A stretch of 64,000 nucleotides of DNA from Chamaea fasciata (GCA_029207755.1 JARCOQ010000002.1:41178244-41242243), one strand, 5' to 3'; shown: positions 39,501 to 53,532, counted from the stretch's first letter. Notes: generated by a model from the letters alone, not told the origin. A program made the numbers and translations.

Positions 39501-40074
39501 AAAAACATGTAAAATATGATAATCTGGTAGATTTAGTGTATGAAATAGAAAATAACAACTATTATAAGCTAAAAATCCACTATGTTCTACAGAATGAGAC
39601 TATTCTGAGAGTTTCCTCCTTTAGAGTGAGTGCATGTTTTTACCTTCTGAACCCTGAAAAAACATACGTTCCTTAAAGACATTGTAAAGGCTATCTGTAG
39701 ATAAAATACTTGATTCTATAAAATATTTCTAACAAGTATTACCAATTCTGATAGAAAGCAAGATTAGCCATACATACTGCAATGTGTATGAACAGCTTCT
39801 TTGTTTCTCCAAGGAAAATAAAACCAGATAAGATACTGAGTTGGCTGAATCCTTTGTGGCAGAAAGTGCTTTATGGCATGGAGGCTGCCACCACTGCAGT
39901 AATGTAAAGAAAAGCGTCTTTTGTACCACAACTGTGATGACAGTGTATTGCAGAGAGACAATGAAGAAAAGATGATACAGGGACTCTTCTACATCTCTGA
40001 GTGAAAGCTCAATTATAATACAAAGATATGACATCTTGGAAACTCACTACTGTCAGTGTTCAAGCCTTATCCAA

Positions 40075-41034
40075 CAACAGGAGGACCCAGTTCCGTTCAG
40101 TATCTGTGTTGATGCTTTGGATGAGGGTACTGTGTGCCCTCATCAGTCAGTTTGCAAACAACATCAAGGTGGGTGGGAGTGTTGATCTGCTGGAGTGCAG
40201 GAAGGGCCTGCAGAAGGATCTGGATGGACTGGATCAATGGGCTGAGGACAACAGTGTGAGGATCAGCAAGGAAAAATGCTGATCCCTGCACTTGGGTCAC
40301 AACAACCCCAGGCAGTGCTACAGGCTTGGGGAATAATGGCTTAAGAGCTGTTCAGCACAAAGTTACACAGAGGTGCTAAACATGAGCCAGCATGTGCCCC
40401 GGTGGTCAAGAAAGACAATGGCATCTTGACCTCGATAAAGAATAATTGACCAGCAGGACTAGGGAAGTGTTTATCTTGCTGTATTGGGCACTGGTGAGGT
40501 CACACCTCAAGTATTGGGTCTGGTTCTGGGCCCCTCACTTCAAAAAGGACACTGAGGTGCTGAAGTACATCCAGTGAATGTACTTCAAAACTGGTAACAG
40601 TTTTGGGCAGCAAAACTGGTGAAGGGTCTAGAAAACATCTCCTATGAGAATTGTCGGAGGGAACTGTTTTTTTTAGTCTGGAGTGGACTGAGGAGACTCA
40701 GATTAGATCTTATTTCTCTCTACACTGCCTGAGAGGAGGTTCTGGTGAGGTGTGAGCTGGGGTCTTCTACCACATCTCAAGTGAAAGGACAAGAAGAGAT
40801 GACATGGCATTGTACCAGAGGAGCTTCAGATTAGATAGTAGAATTTTTTTCATTGAAAGAAGGATTAGGACCTGCAATAAATTTCCCAGGGAGGTGGTGA
40901 AGTCACTGGAAGTGTTCAAGAGGCATCTGGATGTGGAATTTGGGGATATGGCTTAGGGGTGATTTATGGTGGTGCTACATTGATGGCTGAATTAGATGAT
41001 CTTGAAGGTCTATTCCAACCCTGTGATTTTCTAC
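40075..41034 (+). mobile_element. CR1 LINE, ORF2 C-terminal part plus 3' UTR
   Basis: The plus frame at 40140-40280 reads QFANNIKVGGSVDLLE and then DLDGLDQWAEDN, the CR1 region right after the FADDTK catalytic-domain block. The catalytic Asp pair (ADD in CR1) is replaced by NN here. Later blocks follow CR1 order: a promoter-distal HLKY-type stretch near 40505, GEGSRKHLL-type sequence near 40620-40650, and EVFKR-like CACTGGAAGTGTTCAAGAGG near 40907. The copy ends with the 3' UTR (GATGATCTTGAAGGTCTATT then CCAACCCTGTGATTTTC). It carries stops and frameshifts. About 0.96 kb long and 5'-truncated. Confidence 0.92.
40562..40620 (+). repeat. Templated-looking insertion inside the CR1 copy
   Basis: GAAGTACA (40562-40569) and its exact complement TGTACTTC (40579-40586) overlap a second pair, CAAAACT (40586-40592) and AGTTTTG (40599-40605). 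CAAAACTGGT also occurs as a direct repeat at 40586-40595 and 40611-40620. About 26 bp between CCAGTGAA and GGGCAGC is absent from CR1 as I know it. Confidence 0.75.
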
Positions 41035-44000
41035 CCTAGCCCCTTTCTAAACTGCCTATCCTCCTGAACCTTGGTTTTACACTTCTTTCAAAATATTAAA
41101 CTCCATAGTAAGGAAGCAGGGTGGTAAAACGAATTGGTTCTTCTTTGCTGACGTACAAATATCCAAATACGGTCTACATATAGACAAATCAACACAAGAA
41201 AACTTTCTTAAACTATATCCTTTCCATATGGTGTAGTTGCTGGAAGATGTCAGGTATCTTGGCAAACCTCTGTCTGTAGTTTCTTCAGTCTTAATGAATA
41301 CAGTGGGAATGGATAGATATTCCAATTAAATCTAAATATATCAGATGCCATTAATTAGGGAGAGAATGAACTGGAAGCTAACCTCAGCCCTCACCCAAAA
41401 AATAAATCCAAAACCAAAAGCTCAGCAGTTGCTTGCCCAAAACTCGTTAATAAAAAATCATTTGGAACAAAATCAAGGGAAATACTGACCTTGAAATAGC
41501 TGTCTTTGGCTCCTCTGACAAGCAGATGCTGTTTTGTAACTTTTCCCATACTACAGTATTTTTTTCTCCTTGTTTCTGGATAATGCACAAAGAGTGACAT
41601 TTGAAGGCCAAAGGTTCAAATGGCACATGCAGATGCAAGCCATGCATCATAAGAGCTGTGCTTATAAAAAGGCAAAGGTTGATGTATTTTACACAATGCA
41701 TCCTCCTCAACTAGCTCTAAGTACCTCATTTGTTTAGTGGTCATCTTGTCATGGACACTGCAGATGCACTATTATATTTGTCTAGAAAATGATTGCTCAA
41801 TCTCACCATCCTCAAAATCAATATAAAAACCTTTCAGTTTTTCTCCTCAGTATAGATCAGATATATGGAAGTTCCCATGAAATTCAAAACTTTTTCATTA
41901 AAAAAGTTCTGTTATAATTTCATTCTCTTGATTTTTCTTTATTTCTATGACTTTCCTTTTTCCTCTCCATCTTGTACTTGTATGCAGTGTACTCTATGTG
42001 TATGCAGTGCTTAACTGTCACTATCCAGTGTAAATGAAAGAGGACATACTGTCCCTTGTCACAGCACATAGGCGCCTCAAGGTGTATAGCTTCCTGCTTC
42101 TCCTGCCTCCAAATGCCCATGACTTTTAGGACCCTTAGCCTCATAGCTGTCCTGTTAGTGCCCAGCAATCATGCCCCTACTTAAAATCACAATCCAAGTG
42201 TCAGAAAATCCCATCACCACACTCTAACTATTAATCTTAACTTAAAGTAGACTAAGAAGTATTTTCAGCAAGACCCTTTTTCTCTACTCGGGACGGCGAT
42301 ATTTCCAGGCTCCCTCCTTTATGAGGTCTGATGCTGGTGGGTTTCATGAAGAGACAGGAGGGCATCAGATAGCTACCTCGAACACTCTTCACAAGAGCAG
42401 AGTGTGGAACAGGCTAAATTGCTGGGGATTTTCAGGTTCCTTCTTTTATATTGTAAAACTGGTGTTTGCTTTCTCTCTTTCTTTTCTTCCAAAAGACTTT
42501 TGGCTGTTGAGAGAAAAGAAAACACCCCTGTCTGCTTCTGTTATCACAACAAATGAGGTTATCCAAGGCAGTGTTGTTTTCCTGAAGGCAGAGCAGACAC
42601 TTGCCAAAAAGTTATTCATTCTTTCATCATTGTTAAATTCTTGGCCCTTTCCTCAGTTAAAAAAAAAAAAAAATTATTAGCTGAGGAAACAATGGCCAGT
42701 GGCAATTCTGTGATCCCTAGTTTCCAGAAACTTGAATAAACAATGACTGTTATGAGAAGAAATTAGTTGTTCTGCTGTCATAAGAAAACAGTCCAAACCT
42801 GAAATTGAGGAAAATGCTGATTAATTTATGTGAGGGAAAGCACTGGAGTGGAGGCCATCCTCATTGTGTAAGACGCTTCAGAAAAAGGACTGCAGTGAAA
42901 TGATGGAACATATATTTTAGACTTATTGCATATAAAATCCTCGGATTATCATGTGATAGTGTTTGCATGATGTGTTCTGATAAATTCTGTGTGACTCCAT
43001 AACTTAGATGTAGTGCAGTTCCACGAGCTGAATTGTTGTTCAAACCACAATTTTCTTCTGCAGACCTTGATGACCTTCCTCCCTGAGGATAAAAAGATTA
43101 ATCATCTTCTGACTGGTCTAAGTGGCTCTTTTTTAGAGCAGATCATTGCAGGATCATCTGGAGCAAGTCAGGAAGGCATGTTTTTCTCCACTCTATACAG
43201 GCATAAATATAAATACTCCCACCCTGGTATGCTTATAAGGCATTTTACTTTTAAATTAATGTACTTGGCAAGTAGGTAAACTAACCCTAAAAATCAGGCA
43301 TGGAAGGCTCCTGAGCTGGGAAGTGTGGCTTTTCAAAAAAAAAAAAGTGTGTCATTTGGACTGGCCCTCTGGGAATGCTGAGTGGCAATCAAGGCCTAAT
43401 CATCTGGAGAGAAACCTTAGTTAGCAGGATGGCCCTTTTCTCCCTGAGGTGCCCCTAGGAGGCTCTGCAAGAAGAAACTACTGCATGACTGTCATGGGAA
43501 AAGGTGAAGGACTGAGAATCTTGCAAAATTCTTCAGTACAGGAAGGTGGTGCTCATTTTTCTGGAGTTTCTTTTCAGTGCAGAATCAGAAGAGACCTCCA
43601 TGTGTCATCTTCTTGTCTTCTACTTCTTTTGCTTGTGTATATAAATTCCCCCCTACCAATTATTCTAAAGGCCACCAAATCCTCATCTCAGAAAAAAGGT
43701 GCATGATTTCACTGTGAGTCCATCAATCCAAAAATAGATGGACAGTCCATTGCACAGTAAAATTTGATCTGACATTATTCATTAACCAGATCCTGTCACC
43801 ATGGATTAAGTTGCTTCTGAATTTAATCTAGAGAGTGGGGGGTTTTTTTCTGTATTTATTTCACCCGTCTGTCTCTGCTACTGAATTTAGATGAAATGGG
43901 ACATTGTGAAACTAGTATTTATGTTACCTTATTTATAATGGTGATGTTTGTCTTAAAGGTAGGTATTTTTTCTTTGAAAGTCAGGATAAAATTTTATTAT

Positions 44001-47000
44001 TTTTTTGTGCAAGAAAAGGAGACATACAAAGAAAATTATTTTTCACAGGAAGTTGCATGATGTCATTTTATGTTCTGTTACACACAATGAAATAAAATTT
44101 TAAGATGTTAAAATTACCAACAAATGTAAATTATGAGAGAAAATTGTCGTAATTGAAATATCTACACAACTGAAACATTTTGCTTAAATTTGAATTTTGT
44201 TGTTTGGGAATTTTTTTTTTTTTTGCAATGAAAAGAACCTCACTCCTTTCCAGAATCCATAGAGTATGATTCACTTCATCCTTTAATCAAGATCATTAGT
44301 ATGTAAACACTTTTAAATGTTTTTGTTTTGAGAATTGCATATGTTTTTACTGAGACAACACTCCTTTTAAAGGACAGATTCCTGATCACATTTATGATAG
44401 TACAGAGGATGCATTACTCCCACCTTTATATTTTTTCAGTCAGACTGAATTGCTGAGAGTGCTTTGATGTTAAACAAATAATCTGTCCCTACTAGTTGAA
44501 ACATACTCTCTGAAACTATTTCAATTGATGTGATGCTGGGGACGTAGTAACCAGTTCTACTGGGACTTGTTCTATTTTAGGTAAGTTCAGGAAAATAATT
44601 TGCTTTTCTTCCTTACTCTATGGATTATGACCTGACTATATTTCTACTATATGAATTTTAAATGACACAGTAAAGATGAACATGACTCTGAATTACAAGA
44701 TACAGGACAGAAGCACTTGGCAGAGAGTCTTTGAAATATGTATAATTTCCCTTATAATTTCCTGCTTTTTTATGCTTGAAAACTGCAGGCATAGTCTCCA
44801 TATGCTGTTCTGTTCCATAGGCAGGGCATGATATATAATTCCAACTTCAATTTACTAGTGTTCTGCTAATAAAGGATAATGAGACACCACAATATAGCAA
44901 TATAATTTGTGAATAGGCATCAAATAAAGGTTTGCAAAAGAAGTGAAACAAACCAGTGAGCCAACAACAGCAATAACAAAATATCCTTTCTACAACTCTG
45001 GTCTCCATAGTCTGCCCTTGAAATTAAATCAAAATCATGGGAAGAACTAATAATGGAACATTGTGAACCAGCTGTTTGTTACAGCTGACTAATTAGTCTG
45101 TATACCAAGCAAATCAAAAATATTTGTTACTGCTTAGGCAAAGTAATCCTGCAGAAATTCGCATGTCGGTAGAATAAACTTTGCCTGAAATAGTGGGGGT
45201 AGGTACCTCCTGCTTGAAACAGCAGCCCTCTGCAAGATGCGCTGGAGGGAAGAGAGGGCCCAGCCCACACCTGAGTTGCACCATTTCCCTCTCCATCACC
45301 CTATAAGCCCTCCTGTTGCTTTGTAGTGGTAGGAGCAAAGCTCCAAAGCCCCAGATGCCCACTTATTCCAACCTTTTACGATCTTTTAGTGATATGAACT
45401 GAGGCTGGAAAATAGGAACGAAGAAAGGAATGCGAGCTAAGTGGAAGTTGCTACATGAAACTGCTTTTCTGTGGCCCTGGCGACAAACTTAATATTTTCC
45501 ATACCAAATAAATCTTTATTATCTGACAGTCAACTCAAAATAATCTCTGCCTGGAAACCCAAAAATGACAGGAAAGCATTTGATACTGTAGCTTTACCTG
45601 TGGCAGTGATAGTGCCCATGGATAACTACACCTTATACAGTGCACATCCTTCTTCTGTACATATGTATTTTCTTTAATACACCAGAAAGTTAACCAACTG
45701 CCCATACTGGGATACTTTTACTGTGCTTTGGGATGGATCAGGGAGGCAGAAAGTGAGGCCAAAATTGAAGCAGTGCTACTGCTGAGTTTTGAATATCTCA
45801 GGTGATAATTTGCAATGAAGCGATTGTTCCTTGTTGTGTCCAGACCAAGAGACAGGCCCAGCCACAGGACTCTCACCCCAGTGCCCTGGCAGGTGAAAAG
45901 CCTGAAAACATCTGAACTCAGACTGAATGTGCTGAAGGGCCCTGGACCCATATGACTTGCTGGGGAACTGGAGGTTAAGAAGAGAAATAGAGTGGTTCCT
46001 GGGTCTAGATTCCTTGTGAGCTTGGGTCTGATTGCGATGCTGTCTGAGACTTGTGGAGTGGAACATAAATCTTGTCCCACAGGACTCAATAATTCTTTAA
46101 GTTTTGGGCTCGTTGGTAACTCCTGGGGCTAGTATTGCTTTTTGTTCTATATTTTGTATAGATCCTGCCCGAACAGGATTCCAGTGCATGACTGAGGCTT
46201 CAAAATATAAGTGAAGTGCAAATGGATAAGAGTAGTAGTACCCACTTCTTGGGGCACTTTGAGAAGGAAGGTGTTGATTTTGAAGTAGACCAACAATCTT
46301 TACCATTCCAGTGTTAAGACTGATAAAAGAAAAGGTAAGGGATTTCTTCTCCCAACCAGGGCAGATAACAGTGGAGAATCACTTCTTTAAAGCCAGTTGA
46401 AATGTAGTCTAATAAAAGGAATGATTGGGTTGGCAAGAAAACTATGGGAATGGGTAAACAACTCAAATATTTATGTGACACATAATTAATGTACTTGACT
46501 GCGCTGAAGGTGAAGCTAAGAGGTGATTTCAGACTACCAGTCACATGAAACCTTTATGTCTACACAGGTATGTGTCATCAGTGACCACAGCCAGTAAAGA
46601 CCAGACTACTGAGTTGCCTTCATTGTGCAGCTGAGTCGTGTCATTTCCTCTTTTGGCCTTCCCAGGGTGGGATCCAAGATACAGTGAGAAGAGTCCACCA
46701 GTAATTGTCGCTCTGTTGTGGAAGTTTCTGTCCCATTAAATCAGAGTAGTACTGGTAGAAAAGGTTAACTACAGAAACAGTCATGTTTAAATCTAGTTGT
46801 TCTCTCAGTGAGAAAAAATGCTTCAGGAAAGATTATCAAATGTAACTTATTAAGACAAAAGAAGAGTGACCAGAAAACAAATCTCTTCCCAAGACTGTCT
46901 TTAGGTTACCTGCTATGCAGTTCTAGTTCTGTTAAATTGCATGTTATCTGTCTGAGTAATTTCTACTATGCCTTTGTACATAAAAGTAGCAAAAAAAAAG

Positions 47001-48639
47001 AAAAAAAAAATCTCTCTCTTTGAATCTCATTTTTAGCCCTACTGAGAAGCTTCTGCACAGGAATCAGAGTTTTTCTCAACTGGAAGTTATCTATGGTAAC
47101 TTGGCAAATAATTTTTTGTGAAGTTGTGCATTACATTAAGAGAACTAAACAGATGAAACATGGTGAGAAGAGCTTCAAGCCTTTCAACAATGAACAGTGG
47201 TCAGACATAAAGAGAAAATCAGTCCCAAAGTATGACAGCATTAAAACAGTGTTCTATTGAACAAATACCCTTATGTGATGGACTAAAGTGGCATAATTTG
47301 TAGTAAAGATAGCATAGCCTTCATCAAAATTCAGCCGAACATTAAAACAGTAGAAAATGTTTAAAGAATTGTTACAGCAGTGGTTAAATGGATCTTTTAT
47401 AGCGCGATAAGATACAGTCTAGTATCTAAAGAATAAAATTTTAGAAGTTGTAAAAATCTGTGCATCATACTTGCAGAACCCATACTGGTGCAAATATGTC
47501 TGTATAGGTAGACTTAGCTCCTTTAAACACTTCAGAGACAAAGACCATTTTGCTTCTGTTATTGCAATTTGATGTGATTTTTTTTATCAAAATGTCACTG
47601 CATGAGAACATGCTGTTTTGTTAAATTTCTTTTAATGATTTCAAAATATTTGTTTAAGTGACAGTCTTAGAAAATAATAAATGGGTTTGGTCAGACTTTC
47701 CAATAGTAAGATGGAGTCTTTACCCAGGTGAGTTGATCTGATTGTCTCCCAGCTGAGACCTCTGAAAAGCAAGTTTATTTAGATCTGCATGTTTTACTCA
47801 GCAATAACTACTTAAGAACTCTTTAGATTAAATCTGCAGAATTTATATTTCATAATATGTCTATATTCCCTGTTTCCCCTCTTTCACAGATGATAATGGA
47901 TTATTAACTATTGTGTAGAAAAGAAGATTAGAACACAATTTTACCATGGAAAATCAGATGTTATTACTATTGTGTGCCAGAGCTAGTGTATATAAGGATT
48001 TTTTTTGCCTCAGGACACAGTTTTGTCACTGCAGGTGATGGTGGGTTCTCTAGGACATAGCTATGAATCATGGGTAGGATGAACCTTTAATATTCAATCT
48101 CAACAAATTGAGAGCTTTAAAAATAAGATTCAAACCTTGGATTAGGCCTAGGAAGGCCATGGATGGAGAAAACCAAGTGAAGCTGCATTAATACAATTGA
48201 ACAGTCTGTACATCTGCAAAGCACTTGTTCCTTTGGCTGTTCAGTATATTCACTGAATTATAGAAGTGGAGCAAGAAGAGATTTGATGAGATCTTTCACT
48301 CCAAGTGTCATTTCCTTCCAACCTGGCTTCACAACACAGCAGCTAGAGTTGACTTCACACAGCATGCACCCTGGATCAGGGCAAGCTCTAAGAGTCAGCA
48401 AGAGAAAAATGCAGTAAAGTTGATACTTTCTACTTCCTGGCTCCGGTCTGAGCTGCTGACTCAGTATAAAGTATGAAACTGGGACCTTATGCAGCAACAC
48501 AATGCCTTCAGAAAAGTGGCCAGCATCTATTCACTCTGTGTGGTTAGGAGTCCTGCCTTCCTCTGAATTTCTGTCAGCTCAAATGGTCTGTAATGTGGAA
48601 AATAAAAATGCAGGCTGGCAAAGACCCCTTGAAAGCCTG
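41035..48639. other. AT-rich stretch without recognised genes
   Basis: No transposon family is recognised. It has a GC-richer patch at 45200-46310 with overlapping minus-strand frames (123 codons at 45718-46089, 96 codons at 45776-46066) and no domain. A 119-codon plus frame at 42321-42680 ends in a poly(A) run and is not supported. The exon-like frame at 43064-43275 is listed separately. The segment near 48250-48310 could be a very decayed CR1 3' end. Confidence 0.45.
43064..43275 (+). other. Weak exon-like open segment, function unknown
   Basis: A pyrimidine-rich stretch ending TTTTCTTCTGCAG (43051-43063) precedes an open frame of 212 bp, which ends at a donor-like AG|GTAAAC (43274-43281). 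The peptide contains LPEDKKINHLLTGLSGSFLE, which I do not recognise. One acceptor, one donor and an open frame this short arise by chance often in 64 kb, so this is a candidate only. There is no neighbouring exon I can pair with it. Confidence 0.15.
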
Positions 48640-49050
48640 TACACATCTGACAATTCAAAATCCTTGAATGGATTTTAAATAGGCCATCTGGAAATACTTT
48701 CCTTTCAACTTTTCTTAAAAATGACCTACTTAAGAGGTTCCATTGTGTCTTGGCACCATCTATTGTAGTGTGTTCCTATAGTGAGAATATTTTTCCCTAA
48801 TATTTAACCCAGGTCTCTTTTGTCACAGGTTAGAATGTTTTCTAGTTTTGATGTCCCTTACAGACACAGTGAAAAACTGACCACTGTGTTGCTTTTAAAT
48901 CCTTTATATAAATTAGGAGAAATTCTTGCATCCTCTCTAAGAGAAACAAACTCAAATATTTCAGTCTGTTCCCACTTGTCATACTGTCTTAAACTACTAC
49001 CATTCTTTTCTAATTTTTACTAAACTTACTGTAATTCATCTACATACCTC
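48640..49050 (-). mobile_element. Old, strongly diverged CR1 fragment
   Basis: Plus-strand phrases match the antisense 3' part of an ancient CR1 subfamily. These are TTTTTCCCTAATATTTAACC (48790-48809), a CAGGTTAGAATG stretch, CACTGTGTTGCTTTTAAATC near 48882, and CTAAGAGAAACAAACTCAAA near 48938, in the expected order. Divergence is much higher than in the other copies, so it is probably an old insertion shared across birds. Both boundaries are soft. Confidence 0.6.
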
Positions 49051-49553
49051 ATGAAGTGCTTATTTCCAAAAATAGATACTGTATAAATATGGCCAAAAGG
49101 GAGTGTCTGTTGTACAGAGGAGTCCTGCTTTGGTGTAAGTTTGATGTTCTGTTTTATTTGGTATCAGGGAAAGAATGGTTTTTGAATATGACAGACCATA
49201 TTTTTTCATTTTCCTTACATGTAAAAGTTTAAAAATATGATGGGGAAATTTGGGGGAAAATCATTATCTTTCTTTGAAAGTCTAGAAGCATTTGTATTAT
49301 AGCAATGAATTTACAGGAATCTCAGCTCTGAAGCTTGCCCTTGTTAAATTATATTCAATGTCACAACTGTTTACATAAGCAAGGATGATTAGTACATCTG
49401 TAATCACTTCTACTGGCAGTCTATGAAAGAGCTGAATGCTTCAACTTTAGCCCTTTAATCTAAAGTAAAGAATAAGCCAATGTTATGTAAACTAAACTAT
49501 AAATATTGAACAGAAAATTACCAATTAAGTTTAGGTACTAATAAGTCTCTAGG
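49051..49553. other. AT-rich non-coding stretch
   Basis: Nothing recognised between the old CR1 and the AAT microsatellite. Confidence 0.5.
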
Positions 49554-49560
49554 AATAATA

Positions 49561-49622
<62 letters not shown>
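49554..49622. repeat. (AAT)20 microsatellite
   Basis: Perfect (AAT)20 at 49561-49620 is preceded by two further units (49554-49560) offset by one base. It is a likely polymorphic marker. Confidence 0.97.
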
Positions 49623-49624
<2 letters not shown>

Positions 49625-52600
49625 TACAGCATTCTCATTTTAAGCAAAGTTATTAACTAAGAGTTGGGTTTGCAGAATCTTCATTAGAACACCACCTCCT
49701 TTTTTCAGCATGTGTTTATATTGTAAATACTAAACAAATATTGACTGAGTGGAATAGCAGTAAAATTCTTACAGCACTAAAAATGATTCCAGGGACTACC
49801 ACATGGAGCTTGTAAATAAAAGGAATGCACCATCAAGGGAATAATTTTCTCCTCATGGAAACTCTTTCTTTATTTTGGGAATCGTGCCCTTCATGTACTG
49901 CAAAATTCTGTTTCATAATTGCTTCTAAAACATGAAGACTTCTCAAGGTACCTTGCCAGTCACTTCTTTCACAGTTATTTTTATGAGAAATAGCATCCAA
50001 CTTGATCTCCAAGATTAACCACAATTTGATTTACTTTCATATGACACAAAGTCTGTTGTGCCTTAATAATGTTATTTTAAAGTATGCTTTAGGGTTTCTT
50101 TTTGATATTCAGAGGGCCTGATTACTGCAGGTATTTTTCTTTCTGAAGAAGTTAAATGTATATATAGTTACTTTTAATGTGGATGAGGTTTTATACATGT
50201 TTAAGCAAAACCATTAATACTGTAATGATTCACTTTCTAATAACATCTATTTGATAGGGAAATTTAGATGAATAATATCTTTGCTGTGTGTCTGTAGAAC
50301 AGCTGAACTTTTCTGATTTATATCATTGACTATGTAAATGTTCCTCAAACCTACAACATTGCTTCTAAAGATTTCCTATGATGAAATATTCCAAACTCAA
50401 TCCTTTTTTGTTCCATTACAGATATCTGTTGTGAAAAATGTCCTCATTTTTAATGGGGAATATTGTACCTCTATTTTGTGAACCCCCTTCATTTTAAGAT
50501 TAGAAGCAAATAGCTCTCCAAAACAGACAATATGGGCCAAGTTGTTCCTTTAGGGGATTATTTTAGACAGCTGCACAGCAAATAAGCAGTGTGAGGCTTA
50601 TTTACACACAGTCATTGAAGCATTCATTCCACTGATTAATAGGACAGCAAAAGGTCTTTGAGACACAGACCCAGCAATTTTGAGCTGAAGTTAAAGAGAG
50701 GATTTTTTATCCTGCCCACCCCACAGCCCCAAAGGTATTTAAAAAAATCAATTGAAGGATTTGTTGCCAGAACAGATAGATACAGTACAGCCCTACATTC
50801 TGGATAATATTGATCTCAGATGCTGAGTCTCCATTTTTCATATCGTAATCATAGTATGTATTTGCTAATGTTGTAATAATATAGTATTATTACATTGTTT
50901 CTGTAAAAAGTAAAAAGTAGAACATGTAAACTCGTTTTTAACTAAAATCTGAAGGCAACGCTGTGACTAATGTCACCAAGGAGTTTTGAAAATAAAATGG
51001 GCTAATTGTTAATGTGCTTATTCATGGTGACCAAACTGTAGCATGATTTTTATAACTATTAAATATATTCTGATCCCACTGATATATTTTATTGATACTC
51101 AACATTTCCTAATTTCATCTATCTTAATTTTAAAAAATCACACTCTGTATGTGTGTTATAATTATGCAATTTCTTATGTGTAGGTATTACTAGGAACATT
51201 CTAGTCTTATAGTACAATGAAACCTTCAGGCTCTAGAGGTGTCTATTTGTTCTTGCTGCCTGTAGGGCAAGGAAGGGATGAGTTTAGATTCAGAAATAGG
51301 TTATGAGTTGGTAAACGTTACCTCCCTCCCATCCCCCAGCATATCAGTGCATGTAACTAAAAATGAAGGCATTTAAAATCAGTGTCCACTTTTGAAACTT
51401 GGGAAGCTTTACAGGAAAGGGCAGGAGAAAATAAATAAACCTTTGATTTTCAGTTTGTACCACAACCTGACATAAATCGAAGAGCAGTCTAATAAGTTAT
51501 CAAATTTAATGGTAACTTCATGGAATTTATTTTGCTTATCATCCACAGAGGTTTAAAATACATCTGCAACAAAAAGGGAAGAGCAAGAAGATTTCATATT
51601 ATATGGTGATATTAGTATTGCTAGTGTCAGTGATATTGCTGGAATATCATTATTTCTGAGTTCCAAAGCAATATTTTTTGAATTGGAAAAAGTTAAAAAA
51701 ATGCCAAATAAATCTCACTAATTTGAATTCTGGAAAACATCCTTGTATTGACAGACTCATGAATTTTTGGCCTATTTAGCCTATGCAAAGCAGAGGTTCA
51801 GAAGTGGAGTGTTCTTGCAATTTATGGTGTCTTCTAGCAAGTCAGGCTGATGTGTAGATCAAGGTCAACCACCTTGTCAAGAACACACAAGAAAATGGAG
51901 AAGAGGCTGCCAGTGCCACCTGGGTACATCTGTAGGGGTAGATCTGACTTCTCTGGTTTGGGTTTAGAGTCGTCCTTGTGCTGCTACATCTCGTTGTGTT
52001 GGAGATGGGGAGGATAGGAAGCAGGCCCAAGGAAAGAAGACTTGGGGTTTTTTAACAGCATATCAATTTAATGTCTTCAAAAGTAAAAATAATAATTTAC
52101 AGAAATTATTACTTTACAGAGGTGCATCTAGCTTGGCTAAAGGCTGCAGGCTGGGAATTGTACATCCAGTCTTCAGGCACTGGAGCTTTGATATGCCTTG
52201 AATTATAAGTATTTGGGCAAGGAATAGGTCAGCTATCTATGAGAGTACCTGTTTCTTTCAACTAAATCTAAAGTTTCTCTCTACCACTGCCTCCCCCACA
52301 CACACCCTCCACCCCCACTATGCATGTAAAAGGTCTTGAAGTTATACATCATAAATCTTTATTGTGGAGTTTTGAAACTAGGTGATCTGAATAACAGACA
52401 TCCTTCAGAATTTTGAATCAATAGTGTAACTGTTTACTTCTGAAAATGTATTTTGTCATTATTGCTATTGAAAACAAATTCTAAGGATTAAAAATCATTC
52501 ACATCATTCTCAAACAATGTGTATGAAATTTTACCACTCCAGTTAATAGAGTTTTAACAGTGATTCACACACAGATGATAAAATTGTCCTTATATCTTCA

Positions 52601-53497
52601 CTCTCCTATTCAGAAAATGTCCCAGTTTGCAAGACAGTTGGAAGTCACAAGCAGTTTGTGTTGGTGCACTAGGAATGTTATTATAAATGTAACTAAAATT
52701 AAAAATACAGAAATTTCTCCTAAATTGACTTTGGGATATCTTTGGACACAATGGTGTCTCAATTTCCAAATCATTCAATTCAGATGCATTACTGGAATCA
52801 GGTTCCATTATGGTAAATGGTTCATTTTCTCTCAATTTATTAGTCCAAGGCAGAAAAAAATGCTTAACTTATCTTTTAAAGACTAAAGACACATGCTTAT
52901 CTTAAAAGGAAAAACCTCAAACAACACCATTACATTTTTTGAGCCTAGATTCCTTCAATATCCTTCATACCACATACTTTCCAACTTCCCACATCACCAC
53001 TATCAAATAAGCTATCAAATAGAAAATATTTTAGGAAATTTAAAGACTGTTTGGATAAGATGTGATAAAGGAGCAGGGTATCCTTAAGCAGACTGATTTT
53101 TAATGCTCTCAGATCTGACAGATCAGTGATGCTGTTTACACATTAATCTAGATCAGGTTAAAATGCATAAATGACATTTATGAATATTGAGCTGTGGTGA
53201 CTTCAGTTTTTCAGAATAATGCCCTTGAGATTTTAAATCCAAACACCAGAGCTTCTCAGAATTCAATTCAAACCATTGAAATATTCTATACCATTAAACC
53301 TCAGTTTTCCCACCTTGAAAATACAGTGGTTTGTACTATTTAGCTTTTTCTCTATTCTAAGGAAAAGTCTTTATTTTCCTTTGAAAAATCATTGAAATGT
53401 ACTTTGACATTACTCTGAGAGAAATTAAATTACTTTTAGTAAATAACTGAGTACTTTTTTCTCTCTACCTCACTGTACTATCTTGGTACTACTTTTC

Positions 53498-53501
<4 letters not shown>

Positions 53502-53530
<29 letters not shown>
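53502..53530. repeat. T29 homopolymer
   Basis: An uninterrupted T run with no recognised element on either side. Confidence 0.95.

Positions 53531-53532
<2 letters not shown>

Larger units (their letters stand above)
29181..40074. other. Long AT-rich stretch without recognised genes
   Basis: No transposon family or gene is recognised in about 11 kb. Notable items are homopolymers (T16 at 29933-29948, A17 at 30763-30779, T35 at 32580-32614, T22 at 36569-36590), a T/G tract at 35919-35962, a GC-richer patch at 32200-32579 and smaller GC-richer patches near 36790-36970 and 38540-38780. Open frames reach at most 101 codons and show no domain. Confidence 0.5.

Noticed and set aside
45718..46089. 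Minus-strand frames of 123 and 96 codons as a coding gene
   Set aside because: They overlap in different frames over one GC-richer patch, and neither shows a family motif; the patch could be an unrecognised repeat.
49554..49622. CRISPR-like regular spacing
   Set aside because: It is a simple trinucleotide repeat without spacers; no CRISPR array occurs in the window and none is expected in a vertebrate.
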